A DNA stretch of 64,000 nt from Anaerolineales bacterium (GTDB lineage: Bacteria > Chloroflexota > Anaerolineae > Anaerolineales > Villigracilaceae). Of this stretch, positions 1 to 8,314 are shown piece by piece. Position numbers and translations under genes: made by a program. The stretch lies in contig JAHDWB010000001.1 of NCBI GenBank assembly GCA_023382595.1, positions 124,001 through 188,000 on the forward strand, written 5' to 3'. The notes below the pieces were generated by a model that saw only the letters and a list, made by a program, of their open reading frames with translations, had not been told where the DNA came from and searched no databases. Positions within the stretch are counted from its first letter, which is position 1; every line of letters starts with the position of its first letter.

Positions 1-365
1 ACCACGCCTTGCAGGGTCGATCCGGGAACCGCCAGGGGCGTGGCAAATGCTCCAGTTGCAAGCAGCAGCCTGTCATACGTCAGAAGCGAACCATCCTCCA
101 ACTGCACCGAAGTATCATCGCGCAGGATTTTCGTCACGCGGGCTTTGCGGTAGGTAAATCCGAGACTTCGATAATCTTCGCGCGTTTTGGGGAAGAGCGC
201 TTTGTCGGTCAACTCACCGCTGAGGAAGTATGCCAACCCCGGGCGGGAATAGAAGCCGTACGGGTCGTCGCCGAGCAGGATGACTTCCGCGCCTCTTTCC
301 ACGCTGCGAATGGATTCCACAGCGGCAAGCGCCGCCACGCCTGTGCCGATGATGATGTGCCTCAT
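1..365 (-). CDS. FAD-dependent NAD(P)-disulphide-type oxidoreductase, N-terminal part (runs off the window)
   Basis: Reading the minus strand from the ATG at 365 gives a protein starting MRHIIIGTGVAALAAVE, a Rossmann dinucleotide-binding loop of the GxGxxA type, as in FAD-dependent pyridine-nucleotide oxidoreductases (nitrite-reductase/rubredoxin-reductase group). A later segment (YDRLLLATGA) matches the conserved second FAD-contact motif. About 121 residues are inside the window; the C-terminus is missing. The start codon overlaps the stop codon of the ferredoxin gene upstream in an ATGA, so the two are translationally coupled. I infer an electron-transfer pair in which the ferredoxin exchanges electrons with this flavoprotein. 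The natural substrate cannot be read from this fragment. Confidence 0.8.
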   Translation of the reverse strand, partial: MRHIIIGTGVAALAAVESIRSVERGAEVILLGDDPYGFYSRPGLAYFLSGELTDKALFPKTREDYRSLGFTYRKARVTKILRDDTSVQLEDGSLLTYDRLLLATGAFATPLAVPGSTLQGV

Positions 366-646
366 TTCGCCGCCGCCCTGAAAAGGTCTGTACGCTCGAA
401 GCGCAACACCCCGCGCGGACAACGCGCCACGCATTCACCGCAAGTAAGACATTCGCTGCGGTGAATCGCTTCGCCCCGCCACGCATACGCGCGGACATCG
501 ATCTCGATCGGGCAGTTATAGGTGCAAATCCCGCACTGCACACACCGCGATGAATCAGGGACGACCTGCCCCTGCGCAAGGGTGGCGCGCTTTTTCGCGC
601 TTTTTTTGAAAATATGCAGAAAACTCACAATAGGCTCACTCTTCAT
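362..646 (-). CDS. 2[4Fe-4S] ferredoxin
   Basis: A 94-residue protein with two CxxCxxCxxxCP clusters: Cys35, 38, 41, 45 and Cys66, 69, 72, 76. This is the classic arrangement for two [4Fe-4S] clusters in bacterial ferredoxins and 4Fe-4S dicluster subunits. The N-terminal 30 residues are basic and precede the first cluster. There is no signal peptide or membrane segment, so it should be cytoplasmic. Its stop overlaps the start of the downstream flavoprotein, which suggests it is the electron carrier of that enzyme. No clear Shine-Dalgarno sequence precedes the ATG; the region just upstream is strongly AT-rich and probably holds the promoter. Confidence 0.85.
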   Translation of the reverse strand: MKSEPIVSFLHIFKKSAKKRATLAQGQVVPDSSRCVQCGICTYNCPIEIDVRAYAWRGEAIHRSECLTCGECVARCPRGVLRFERTDLFRAAAK

Positions 647-719
647 ATTTTGCGTTTAAAACGCATTACAATAAAAATTGTAGTACTAAAATCGACCTCA
701 AACGTAGTGACGAATGTAA

Positions 720-752
720 TAAAAAAACAGGGCTGTCTCACGACAGCCCTGT
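720..752 (-). terminator. Rho-independent terminator of the cold-shock gene
   Basis: Positions 727-737 and 742-752 form a perfect 11-bp stem around a 4-base loop. On the minus strand the stem is followed by a run of at least seven T (721-727 on the plus strand are A). It lies 25 bases after the cold-shock stop codon and separates that gene from the ferredoxin promoter. Confidence 0.9.
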
Positions 753-776
753 CCATTTCGCAAAACCGTACGAGTC

Positions 777-989
777 TTACGATACCGGCACCACATTGGC
801 AGCTTGCAAGCCCTTGGGACCTTCTTCGATGGAAAACTCCACCTTCTGTTCGGCTTCCAACTTGCGGTAGCCATCCGTCTGAATGGCGGAAAAATGCACG
901 AAAACATCCTCGCCACCATCGCGCCCAATAAAGCCGTAGCCCTTGGTCGCATTGAACCATTTGACGGTTCCAACAATACGTTCAGACAT
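777..989 (-). CDS. Cold-shock protein, CspA family
   Basis: A 70-residue single-domain OB-fold nucleic-acid-binding protein. It contains RNP1 (KGYGFIG, residues 16-22) and RNP2 (VFVHF, residues 29-33), plus the conserved N-terminal GTVKWFN. Family members bind single-stranded RNA and DNA and act as RNA chaperones, especially after cold shock. Length is normal for the family. A purine-rich AGGAGA Shine-Dalgarno sequence sits about 8 bases before the ATG. The gene is monocistronic: it has its own promoter (1070-1098) and terminator (720-752). The predicted 5' leader of about 74 nt is long compared with other genes here, which fits post-transcriptional cold regulation, although this is inference. 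Confidence 0.95.
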   Translation of the reverse strand: MSERIVGTVKWFNATKGYGFIGRDGGEDVFVHFSAIQTDGYRKLEAEQKVEFSIEEGPKGLQAANVVPVS

Positions 990-1069
990 CTTTTAATTCT
1001 CCTGCTGGAAAAAATTTTATGCCCGTCCACCTTCACGCTTTCAAAGGCGAATCGGGCACGCTGGGCGCA

Positions 1070-1098
1070 AGATTATCACGCCTATGAGCAAGTGTCAA
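1070..1098 (-). promoter_or_regulatory. Sigma-70-type promoter of the cold-shock gene
   Basis: On the minus strand TTGACA (1098-1093) is separated by exactly 17 bases from TAATCT (1075-1070). This is a consensus -35 and a near-consensus -10 with optimal spacing. Transcription would start near 1063, leaving an untranslated leader of about 74 nt before the ATG at 989. Confidence 0.7.
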
Positions 1099-1121
1099 GA
1101 ATTATGCACATGTTAATTGTG

Positions 1122-1721
1122 TTATTTTTTCGGGAGCAATCGCACAGGAATCAGCATCGGCGTTCTGCGCTTGTACTCCGCATAGGCGTCGCCAAAATCA
1201 CGCAATAATTTACGCTCCTCGAAGTACGCACCAATGACAAAATACAACGTGACACCAAGATATAACGCAAACGAATTCTGCGAGACGGACGGACTCAGCC
1301 ATAAGAATGCCATGCTGAATGTATACAGCGGATGCCGCACCACACGATACAAACCCCGCGTCACCAATTGACCCGGAGCCTGCTCCCCCGCCCCAAACAA
1401 TTGACTCAACCCGACGAAGGACAACGCATCCGTCTGCAAGAAAGCAGCGAACAGTAGCAACAACGATACCGCTTGTCCGCCCATCATCACATAACGCCAC
1501 GGGGCAGGGACATCATACAGCAGCTGGTTCGGCAGAGTCCATGCAAGATACAGGATCGGCGCAAAACTGACCACTGAAAATACGTTGTAACCGATGCGAT
1601 ACAAGCGCATTCCGCCCGCCCCGACCATGCCGCGCACCATGTCCTTGAAAAAGTGGGAAGCCGTAACGGAATGCACCACTCCCCAAACCGCCAAAGCAAG
1701 AATAATAACGAATATACTCAT
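1122..1721 (-). CDS. Integral membrane methyltransferase, ICMT/NnrU-like family
   Basis: A 199-residue polytopic membrane protein with about five hydrophobic segments. The C-terminal half carries RHPLYTF followed by EERKLLRDFGDAYAEYKRRTP, the signature of the isoprenylcysteine carboxyl methyltransferase / phospholipid methyltransferase superfamily, where it forms the S-adenosylmethionine site at the membrane surface. The natural acceptor in bacteria is usually unknown. The start is supported by an AAAGGA ribosome site 9-10 bases upstream. A second member of this superfamily lies at 31219-31824, so the genome keeps at least two. No operon partner is evident. Confidence 0.75.
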   Translation of the reverse strand: MSIFVIILALAVWGVVHSVTASHFFKDMVRGMVGAGGMRLYRIGYNVFSVVSFAPILYLAWTLPNQLLYDVPAPWRYVMMGGQAVSLLLLFAAFLQTDALSFVGLSQLFGAGEQAPGQLVTRGLYRVVRHPLYTFSMAFLWLSPSVSQNSFALYLGVTLYFVIGAYFEERKLLRDFGDAYAEYKRRTPMLIPVRLLPKK

Positions 1722-1741
1722 GGGATTTGTCCTTTAAAACA

Positions 1742-1766
1742 TAGTGACGACACGAAGTCGTCACTA
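1742..1766 (-). terminator. Hairpin between herA-like and ICMT-like genes, probable terminator
   Basis: Positions 1742-1751 pair perfectly with 1757-1766 (10 bp, 5-base loop). On the minus strand the stem is followed by ATGTTTTAAAGG, a short U-rich stretch. It lies between the 3' end of the HerA-like gene and the Shine-Dalgarno sequence of the next gene. It could end transcription of the former or act as an attenuator for the latter. Confidence 0.5.
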
Positions 1767-1780
1767 ACTTACATACATCA

Positions 1781-1870
1781 TGTCATTGCAAGGGCGTTCA
1801 TGCCCTTTGCCCGAAGCAATCCCCAACTTGATGGTGAGGTTGCTATGTCACTTCGTTCCTCGCAACGACA
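1781..1870. repeat. MITE-like element, family B copy 1
   Basis: A 90-bp block starting TGTCATTGCAAGGGCG and ending CGCAACGACA, so the ends are an imperfect inverted repeat of about 9 bases. Internally it has GCCCGAAGCAATCCCC and a diverged inverted counterpart near GGTTGCTATGTCAC. A related element with the same ends and the same CCGAAGCAATCTC core lies at 23058-23181. It sits immediately after the stop codon of the HerA-like gene. It encodes nothing and is most simply a non-autonomous mobile repeat. Confidence 0.7.
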
Positions 1871-1871
1871 G

Positions 1872-4412
1872 CTACTCCGCGCCAAAAGCGGACAGTTCGA
1901 AGATCTCACCGCCGGCTTCGACGACATAGAACGGCTTCCATGCCACGCCAAAAAGATTGACGTAAATATCGGTCTTCTTGGGGTTGATGACAACTTCATC
2001 CACATTGTTGACCACATGACCCCAACGATCGCTGATCTCGCGCACCATATCTTCGCGCTCGCGGATCAGTTGGGAAATCTCCTTCTTGAACCGCTCGATG
2101 GCTTCCTCCGATTCGCGCACTTCCTCCTTGGCATTCTGCGCCATGCGGAACTTCGATACGGAAGTGGAGAGGCTCTTTTTGCGCCCGATGCCCAACATAC
2201 CTGCCAGCGTTTCGGCGCCGCTCAAGCCGGTTTCAATGTTGCGGTTTCGCAGTTCTTCCTGGTCCTGGCGCAGTTCGCGCTCCTCGCGGATAAGTTTGTC
2301 TTCGAGTGATTTTAGTTTGCGGTCAATGACGGCGGTTTTCTTGGCGATCTCCGCATCCCGACCATCACGGGCGGCATCGGAGCAGGCTTTCATGAACTCA
2401 GCCGGGCTGACGTCTGGTCCCGCAAAAACTTTGAGGGCGGTGTTGGCACGCGCCTTCACCGACGAATTGCGGAAAATCCAATCGTTGAAATCCTTTTCGA
2501 GCGCTTTCATCAATTTTAAGTCGTTCAGCGGAGCCTCCATACCTGCAAAACGTGCAGATGCGGCGGGCATGGTTTCGATGCGATCCAATGAGGGACCGGC
2601 ATATGGGTAATCATCCCAGCGGACAATACCGCGCCGGTCAAGCGAATCCACTAAGACGGAGCGGGTCATGTCCGTGTCCACGCCGTGTTTGCGGTCAAGG
2701 ATGCGGACTTGGGCTGAGGCAAGCAGAGCTGGACGGTAGACAATGCCTTGAATGGTCGCGCCGAACGCCTGTGGTCTTCCTGCGGCACTAAAGGCTTCCG
2801 GCAGGCTGTAATTCTGGGGTAGGAAGTATTCACGAATACCGGAGGGAATCGGAGGTTTGGTCGAAGTGCTTTCAACAGCAGATGATGAACGATTTTGGGG
2901 GGATGCCATCTCTGCGGATGGGACGGGAACGGCTTGCAAGTTTTCGACCGAGGGCGGCGGCGTGGATTCAGCTTGGGCAACCGGAGCAGGCTTGGGCGCG
3001 GACTGAGGCGCTGCCATCGCGCCGGCAAGCTGGTTGAGCTTCGGTAACTGCTCGCGGGTGATCGGTCCGGCAAGGAAATTCATCACCCAGCGGGTTTGGA
3101 AGAGGGTGGGCGCTTTCTCATGAACGTTGTTCATAACGAATACGCGTTTGCCAATGGATGAAATGAGTTTGTCCATCTCGGCGCGGGAGAAACCGCCCGC
3201 GAGGCTTTCGAGACCATCCAATAACCGATTCTTGTCTCGTTCGGTTTGTAGTTTGCCGATGAACCATGTGCCGGTGTTGGAGAGGGCTTTGTAGTCGAGG
3301 TCAACCGGGTTTTGAGTGGCAAGCAGAATGCCGAGACCGAAGGCGCGCGCCTGTTTCAACATGCGGAGCAGAGGTTGTTTGGATGGCGGGTTGGCAGTGG
3401 GAGGCAGGTAGCCAAAAATTTCATCCATGTAAAGAAGCGCGCGCAGGGTGGTGGTCCCTTTTTGGGTGCGCATCCAGGTTTCGACAGCGGAGAGCAGCAG
3501 GGTGACAAAGAACATGCGCTCGCTGTCGGCGAGATGCGCGAGATAAAAGACGCTATGGCGCGGTCTGCCATCCGGTGTAAATAACAGGGATTGAATGTCG
3601 AGCGCCTGTCCCTCGCGCCACGACTGGAACGCGGGCGCAGCGAGAATGTTATTGAGCGACATTGCCAGCGTCATGCGATCTTTGGGCGGGAAGAAGGTAT
3701 CCACAGGGAACGCGCCGAGTTTGTCGAAGGGCGGCGTTTGTGTTTGCAGGATGAGTTCGGTCAGTTCGACATCCTGTCCCTTGCTCCAATGTTCCTCGAA
3801 AATATTCGAAAGCAGGATGTGTTCCCGCGATGAGATCGGGTCGATGTTATTCATCCCGACCAGTCCCAACAAAGCGGTAACGGTACTGGAGATCCGTTCA
3901 CGCAGAACCTCACGGTTGGTCCCCCAGTCCAATTCTGGTGCCGCAAGCGACGATAATACGCTGACAGGAATTCCAGAATCAGAGCCGGGAGTAAAGATGG
4001 AAAATTGCACCGCGTTCTTGAGATCGAGGATGCGCGCCTGGTCCATGCCCCACTCGGTGATGCCGTTACGCCATGCGAGCGAGGCTTCCTGCGCGGCTTG
4101 CTCGATGGTCTTATCCGCGCGGCGGACAACTTCGGGATCGATCCACGGCTGGAAATCCTGCGGGAGCAGTTCGGGGAAATGCAGGAGCAGATTGGTCAGA
4201 TCACCTTTGGGATCGATAATAATGGCTGGGATGCCGTGTAGGGCGGCTTCTTCAAGCAGTGCAACGCATAAACCGGTCTTGCCGGAGCCGGTCATGCCGG
4301 TGACGACGGCATGGGTGGTCAGGTCTGCCGAATCGTATTCCAATGCATCGCCTGTGACTTTGGCAGTCTTTTCGTTGAATAAACGTCCTAGATAGAATTT
4401 TTCGTGAGCCAT
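1872..4412 (-). CDS. HerA/FtsK-like ATP-binding protein (DUF87-type P-loop ATPase)
   Basis: An 846-residue cytoplasmic protein counted from the ATG at 4412, chosen because AGGAGG lies 5 bases before it; an in-frame ATG at 4466 lacks a ribosome site. Walker A is GMTGSGKT (residues 39-46), followed by IIIDPKGDL, typical of HerA/FtsK-type translocases. A Walker-B-like LLYMDEIFGY and the sensor segment LLATQNPVDLDYKAL follow. A Pro/Ala-rich linker leads to a C-terminal half with a long charged, coiled-coil-like region (EDKLIREERELRQDQEELRN). Related proteins move or remodel DNA, but no nuclease partner such as NurA is adjacent, so the role is open. It appears monocistronic with a promoter near 4513-4540. 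Confidence 0.8.
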   Translation of the reverse strand: MAHEKFYLGRLFNEKTAKVTGDALEYDSADLTTHAVVTGMTGSGKTGLCVALLEEAALHGIPAIIIDPKGDLTNLLLHFPELLPQDFQPWIDPEVVRRADKTIEQAAQEASLAWRNGITEWGMDQARILDLKNAVQFSIFTPGSDSGIPVSVLSSLAAPELDWGTNREVLRERISSTVTALLGLVGMNNIDPISSREHILLSNIFEEHWSKGQDVELTELILQTQTPPFDKLGAFPVDTFFPPKDRMTLAMSLNNILAAPAFQSWREGQALDIQSLLFTPDGRPRHSVFYLAHLADSERMFFVTLLLSAVETWMRTQKGTTTLRALLYMDEIFGYLPPTANPPSKQPLLRMLKQARAFGLGILLATQNPVDLDYKALSNTGTWFIGKLQTERDKNRLLDGLESLAGGFSRAEMDKLISSIGKRVFVMNNVHEKAPTLFQTRWVMNFLAGPITREQLPKLNQLAGAMAAPQSAPKPAPVAQAESTPPPSVENLQAVPVPSAEMASPQNRSSSAVESTSTKPPIPSGIREYFLPQNYSLPEAFSAAGRPQAFGATIQGIVYRPALLASAQVRILDRKHGVDTDMTRSVLVDSLDRRGIVRWDDYPYAGPSLDRIETMPAASARFAGMEAPLNDLKLMKALEKDFNDWIFRNSSVKARANTALKVFAGPDVSPAEFMKACSDAARDGRDAEIAKKTAVIDRKLKSLEDKLIREERELRQDQEELRNRNIETGLSGAETLAGMLGIGRKKSLSTSVSKFRMAQNAKEEVRESEEAIERFKKEISQLIREREDMVREISDRWGHVVNNVDEVVINPKKTDIYVNLFGVAWKPFYVVEAGGEIFELSAFGAE

Positions 4413-4512
4413 GATGCCTCCTGATTTTATCCACAGATGAGCAAAGCTAAATTGGACGACCGACAATCCATTCTCATGAGAGGGTTGATGTATGTCTTTC
4501 TCAACTTTTTTG

Positions 4513-4540
4513 AATATAGAACGTGCGTGCTAGGGTACAA
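4513..4540 (-). promoter_or_regulatory. Possible promoter of the HerA-like gene
   Basis: On the minus strand TTGTAC (4540-4535) is followed after 16 bases by TATATT (4518-4513). Spacing and sequence are near consensus. It would give a leader of about 90 nt before the ATG at 4412. Confidence 0.45.
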
Positions 4541-4575
4541 CTTTACTCCATTTTATTCCAAAAGGCAAATTAAAT

Positions 4576-4604
4576 AAAATCTGCGGGCTGTACCCGCAGA
4601 TTTT
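4576..4604 (-). terminator. Rho-independent terminator of the sigma/anti-sigma operon
   Basis: A perfect 12-bp stem (4576-4587 with 4593-4604) has a 5-base loop. It begins at the stop codon of the anti-sigma-like gene and is followed on the minus strand by ATTTTATTTA. It clearly ends the minus-strand operon. Confidence 0.85.
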
Positions 4605-5578
4605 CAGTCATCATTATCGTTATCATCATCGTCGTCATCGTCGTCATCATTGTCGTTACCATCATCATCGTCATTGTCGTTGCCCCCATTGTTATCATCA
4701 TCATTTGTATTCGAATTGTCATTCGCATTCTGGTTGCCGTTGATGTTCAAATTGGCATCCCCATTCTGGTTTTCGTTGTCGTTGATGCCATCATCATCCA
4801 CAACAGGCAATTCACGTCTGTTCAGGTCATCAATCAACTTCTCACCCGCCTGCACGATGATCGGCTTCCCGAGCGGAACGATCGCTCCCGCCGGCAGGGA
4901 TTCAAAAGAAAACACATCCACCGCTCCAGCCGTGTTCGTGCGCCCCACAACCAAAACCGCCGAACCATTGGTCAAATCATCCGTTGCCGCCATCTCGTCC
5001 ATGACAATGAGCGGAATCCCTGCAACATACACGCGATTATTGATCCGCGTGAATACGCCTGCAAACTGCACATCCGCAACACGATTTTCCTCCAGCAGTT
5101 TGGTGACTTCGGCGTAGCGCTCGAAGTAGAAACGGGTCTCCAACGCCGCGCGGACATCCGGATCGCGGGCAAGCATTAATCGCACATTTTCCACGCTGCG
5201 CTTGATGGTATATAAACGTTCGCCCGGCAATGCGGCGGCGGATGCATTCAACAAACCCGTGCCGCTGATCACAAAAAACATCATCACCAGCGCAAATGAG
5301 ATCACAAGATGCGGCAACAGTGATGTCTTGCGTTTATGTGGCGCAGCCTTCGACTCGCGCATTTCGGCAGCGCGTTGGAGCAGGCGGGCGCGTCCGCGGC
5401 GGACTGCATCGGAGGATGGTTCCGCTCCAGCCATGCCCCGAGCCGCCATGGAAGCATGCAGGATCGGGCGAAGTTCATCGGCAATCTGCGGGTGGCGCGC
5501 AAGCACGGATTCGATATCCGCGCCGTTCTCCAATTCCCTCAGGCAAATTTCCAGTGTGTTGTAAAGCAGTTCACTCAT
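4604..5578 (-). CDS. Membrane-anchored anti-sigma-like protein (DUF5667-like) with Asn/Asp-rich tail
   Basis: A 324-residue protein. The N-terminal ~80 residues are cytosolic and helical (LEICLRELENGADIESVLARHP), resembling the sigma-binding regions of Chloroflexota DUF5667 proteins. One membrane helix lies near residues 90-110 (LVISFALVMMFFVISGTG). Next comes an extracytoplasmic part including LPGERLYTIKRSVENVRL, the typical DUF5667 motif. The last ~60 residues are almost only Asn, Asp and Gly, ending in a poly-Asp block. Its ATG overlaps the stop of the ECF sigma gene (ATGA), so the two products are made together, as expected for a sigma/anti-sigma pair. The acidic tail is shared with the lipoprotein at 7757-8314. 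Confidence 0.75.
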   Translation of the reverse strand: MSELLYNTLEICLRELENGADIESVLARHPQIADELRPILHASMAARGMAGAEPSSDAVRRGRARLLQRAAEMRESKAAPHKRKTSLLPHLVISFALVMMFFVISGTGLLNASAAALPGERLYTIKRSVENVRLMLARDPDVRAALETRFYFERYAEVTKLLEENRVADVQFAGVFTRINNRVYVAGIPLIVMDEMAATDDLTNGSAVLVVGRTNTAGAVDVFSFESLPAGAIVPLGKPIIVQAGEKLIDDLNRRELPVVDDDGINDNENQNGDANLNINGNQNANDNSNTNDDDNNGGNDNDDDDGNDNDDDDDDDDDNDNDD

Positions 5579-6120
5579 AATTCCACCTCGCCAATCTCGC
5601 GCTGAAGTGCGGCAAGCGCGCGGAATTGGAGAGCCTTCACCGCATTGACGTTCTTATTCATAAATGATGCGGTTTCCTCAAGCGAATATCCCTGCCCGAA
5701 ACGCAGGGCGAGCACATGCTGTTGTTCGTGTGTCAACTTCTCATAGGCGCTTTGGACAGCGCGATGCTGTTCGCGAGAATCCACTTCGGAAGCAAGATCA
5801 GCTCCGAGGTCCGGCAGTGAATCGGGAAGCATGTCCTCGGGCTTGCGGTACTCCCTCCGGAATTGATCCATTACCGCATGAGAAGCGGTCGAGATCAACC
5901 ATCCTTTTAGATTCGTTTCCGGGGATCGTCCGCGTTCCGCCGCTTCCAGCAGGCGCACAAAAACATCGCTGGCAATATCTTCCGCAGTTTTCGGGTCGCC
6001 AACCCGATAGAGCACATAGCGATAGACTTCGGAAAAATAACGGTCATAGATCGCGCCGACAATTTGAGGGTCGAGCTGCGAAAGTTTTTTCAGGTCCAAC
6101 GGTTCATCGGGCGTTGACAT
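5575..6120 (-). CDS. ECF-type RNA polymerase sigma factor
   Basis: A 181-residue protein from the ATG at 6120. An ATG at 6168 would add 16 residues, and neither has a clear ribosome site. Region sigma-2 is visible at the N-terminus (DRYFSEVYRYVLYRVGDPKTAEDIASDVF), and sigma-4 near the C-terminus contains the helix-turn-helix (YSLEETASFMNKNVNAVKALQFRA). Region 3 is absent, as in ECF sigma factors. It directs RNA polymerase to a small stress or envelope regulon. The next gene, overlapping by four bases, encodes its probable membrane anti-sigma partner. The GT-C membrane gene begins upstream on the same strand and ends 12 bases before the longer start, so cotranscription is likely. Confidence 0.85.
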   Translation of the reverse strand: MSTPDEPLDLKKLSQLDPQIVGAIYDRYFSEVYRYVLYRVGDPKTAEDIASDVFVRLLEAAERGRSPETNLKGWLISTASHAVMDQFRREYRKPEDMLPDSLPDLGADLASEVDSREQHRAVQSAYEKLTHEQQHVLALRFGQGYSLEETASFMNKNVNAVKALQFRALAALQREIGEVEL

Positions 6121-6180
6121 TGTGCAGGCACGCGTTTGGTAGTCAGGAATATACAAAAAGTATAACATTGCATGAATAAA

Positions 6181-7662
6181 TCAGGGTGTCATGATCTCAA
6201 AGATCACTGCCTGATCGTCGCGGTAGACTTCGCGCATGCCGGGATCTTCAGCCGCTTTTTCGAGAAACCGGGTGTGAAGCAGATCCGTGTGGATGTAACG
6301 GGCGGAGAAGCGCGTCAGGATCATACGGGAGGGTTGATCCACGTTCCCGCGCGTGATCGCCACCCAATCGTCATACAGGTCGGCATCATACAACTGCATG
6401 TAGGTCGGGTCCAGCCCAACGAGATATGTATTATGCGTGTTGTAAAAGAACAGGCGGGGGAAGTCATCCCAGTCGGTTTGGAAGATGCGTTCGCCAGCCG
6501 GGGTGTTCTGCTCCAGCCAGGCGGAAGCGCCCGCATAGAGATGGTACGGTTTGGAACCGCTGATCTGGTCACGGGCGGCGGGAATGGATTTTCCGATACC
6601 GGCGAGTACAAAGATTCCGATCAGGATCAAGTTCCAGTTTGCGATTAGAAGCGTTCTCCATTCTTTCGCTTCAGAAGAAGGCTGGCGGACGTCCATCAAG
6701 GGAGCCCACGCAAAAGCGGAAAATATCAACGCAAATGGAGGGAAATACTCCACGAAGCGGCGCGCTTTGAACAACATGAGCGCAAATAACAAGGCTGCAA
6801 AAAAAGCGGTCGCTGTGCGCACATCCATTTTTCGCCCGCTGAATCCCAATGCCAGCGCGCCCCCCGCCAGCGCGATCAACGCCAGCATGGAATTGTTCAA
6901 CAATTGGTCCGTATTATACGGGTACCATTCGTTCCCGACACTGATGGAGGTGGGGTCAAGCAGTTTGGGCACCAGATGATGATAGGTGAATATCAAATTA
7001 TTCGGAAAATAGGGATTGATAAGCACACCGAGCAAAAGCCCCACGCCAACCCAGAGCATTGGGCGGAAGTCCAGCCTGCGCTCAAGCAGGAACACTGCCG
7101 CGAAGTGCAAACCGGCAAGCGCCAGCATGAGCGGAAAAGCGTTGTACATCCAGACATAGAAAAAAGACAAAACTGCAAGCCGTTTGTATTTTCCCTCCAG
7201 CATCCACGTGAGACCCAACGCCAGCGCCGCCAGTGACAGGGATTGGGTGCGGGTGATGGACATGCGGTACAGAAAAGCTTCCGAAATGCCCAACAGACCA
7301 AGCGCCCACAGCCACGCGAAGGGGATTTTCTGACGATGGAATAAGTACCACACTGCCAAAAATGCAAGACTTGAAAAGACCACAGCCGCCCACTTCGCGC
7401 CGATGCGCAGGTCGCCGAATGTGAACGGGATCAACCCCACATGAAAGAGAAAATGATGGTCGTAATATTCACGCTGATTCAAGATGGTCGTCGGCAGCCA
7501 GGGGAAATCAGGCTTCAATCCCTCCGTGCGCATCAACCAGGCGAGTTTGATGTGATAGAAGCCGTCGTTGTCCGGCATATCCGGCGTGGAAAATTGAATG
7601 ATTGCCATTCCCGCCAAAAATAATAAGAATAAAAGCATAAAAAGGAGGATTCGTTTCAGCAT
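6181..7662 (-). CDS. Polytopic membrane protein, GT-C glycosyltransferase/STT3-like
   Basis: A 493-residue protein with about eleven hydrophobic segments. After the first membrane helix comes MPDNDGFYHIKLAWLMR, an acidic first-loop motif similar to the D-x-x-Y-H motif of STT3 and other GT-C enzymes that use polyprenyl-phosphate-linked sugars. The C-terminal 130 residues form a soluble extracytoplasmic domain (GERIFQTDWDDFPRLFFYN). Donor and acceptor cannot be told from sequence. It is the first gene of a probable operon with the ECF sigma factor and anti-sigma-like gene. The link to envelope stress signalling is inference. Confidence 0.65.
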   Translation of the reverse strand: MLKRILLFMLLFLLFLAGMAIIQFSTPDMPDNDGFYHIKLAWLMRTEGLKPDFPWLPTTILNQREYYDHHFLFHVGLIPFTFGDLRIGAKWAAVVFSSLAFLAVWYLFHRQKIPFAWLWALGLLGISEAFLYRMSITRTQSLSLAALALGLTWMLEGKYKRLAVLSFFYVWMYNAFPLMLALAGLHFAAVFLLERRLDFRPMLWVGVGLLLGVLINPYFPNNLIFTYHHLVPKLLDPTSISVGNEWYPYNTDQLLNNSMLALIALAGGALALGFSGRKMDVRTATAFFAALLFALMLFKARRFVEYFPPFALIFSAFAWAPLMDVRQPSSEAKEWRTLLIANWNLILIGIFVLAGIGKSIPAARDQISGSKPYHLYAGASAWLEQNTPAGERIFQTDWDDFPRLFFYNTHNTYLVGLDPTYMQLYDADLYDDWVAITRGNVDQPSRMILTRFSARYIHTDLLHTRFLEKAAEDPGMREVYRDDQAVIFEIMTP

Positions 7663-7695
7663 TGATAAGTCCGTGTAGTGCGAGCTTAGAAAGGG

Positions 7696-7729
7696 CGGGT
7701 CGTCTGGATGACCAAATCCAGACGACCCG
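7696..7729 (-). terminator. Terminator-like hairpin after the Asn/Asp-rich lipoprotein
   Basis: A perfect 14-bp GC-rich stem (7696-7709 with 7716-7729) has a 6-base loop. On the minus strand it is followed by CCCTTTCTAAG, so the U-tract is weak. It lies 28 bases after the stop of the lipoprotein gene and just upstream of the GT-C gene. Confidence 0.6.
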
Positions 7730-7756
7730 GTTGAATATCAGCAGCGAAGGCGGGAA

Positions 7757-8314
7757 TTAATCGTCGTTGTCGTTATCGTCGTCATCATCATCGTCATTGT
7801 CATTGCCGCGATCGTCATTATCGTTATCGTCACGTCCGCCATCGTTGTCATTACCGCGATCATCGTTATCATTGCCATTGCTGTTATTGTTGCCGCCACC
7901 ACTGCCGTTATTGTTGCTATTGGAATTCCCGTTGCTGTTGCCATTGCTGTTTGAATTCGAATTGTCATTGCTGTTGGCATTGCCGTTTCCATCGTCGTTG
8001 GCGTTGTCATCCCCGCGGCGCTCCACGCGGGTCACGACCAAGGAGCCATCTTCCTGAACCTGTGCCCGCACCTTGATGGTATCGCCGACAACAAAGGAAG
8101 CATTCTGCAGCGCATTCGCCTCCACGGTAAGGACCTGTCCATTGATGGTCCATTGATCGCCGTCAATGGCTTCGATCACGCCTGTGAATTCCACCATGGA
8201 GGCTTGCATTTTTCCGTCGTTTTCCGACATCCCCGCGCCCTGGGTGGCGCTCCCGCCGCAGGCGCTGACAATCAATGCGATAAAAACCATTACATACAGG
8301 AATTTCTTTTTCAT
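7757..8314 (-). CDS. Lipoprotein with DUF5666-like domain and Asn/Asp/Gly-rich tail
   Basis: A 185-residue protein with a lipoprotein signal peptide: KKK, a hydrophobic core and a lipobox with Cys19 (IVSAC). Residues ~42-98 (FTGVIEAIDGDQWTINGQVL ... VVGDTIKVRAQVQEDGSLVV) look like a DUF5666/OB-type beta domain, common in secreted Chloroflexota proteins. The last ~85 residues are Asn/Asp/Ser/Gly only, ending in the same poly-Asp/DNDNDD pattern as the anti-sigma-like protein at 4604-5578. The tail is long, acidic and disordered; it may bind cations or span the wall. The neighbouring sigma operon suggests it could be a target of that sigma factor (inference). Confidence 0.75.
   Translation of the reverse strand: MKKKFLYVMVFIALIVSACGGSATQGAGMSENDGKMQASMVEFTGVIEAIDGDQWTINGQVLTVEANALQNASFVVGDTIKVRAQVQEDGSLVVTRVERRGDDNANDDGNGNANSNDNSNSNSNGNSNGNSNSNNNGSGGGNNNSNGNDNDDRGNDNDGGRDDNDNDDRGNDNDDDDDDDNDNDD

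Noticed and set aside
4650-5117. Ser/Leu-rich open frame on the plus strand over the anti-sigma-like gene
   Set aside because: It is antisense to the GAT/AAT codon repeats of the Asn/Asp tail; no ribosome site and low-complexity composition.
7767-8057. Ser/Leu/Pro-rich plus-strand frame opposite the DUF5666-like lipoprotein
   Set aside because: Same artefact: antisense of the Asn/Asp repeat tail.
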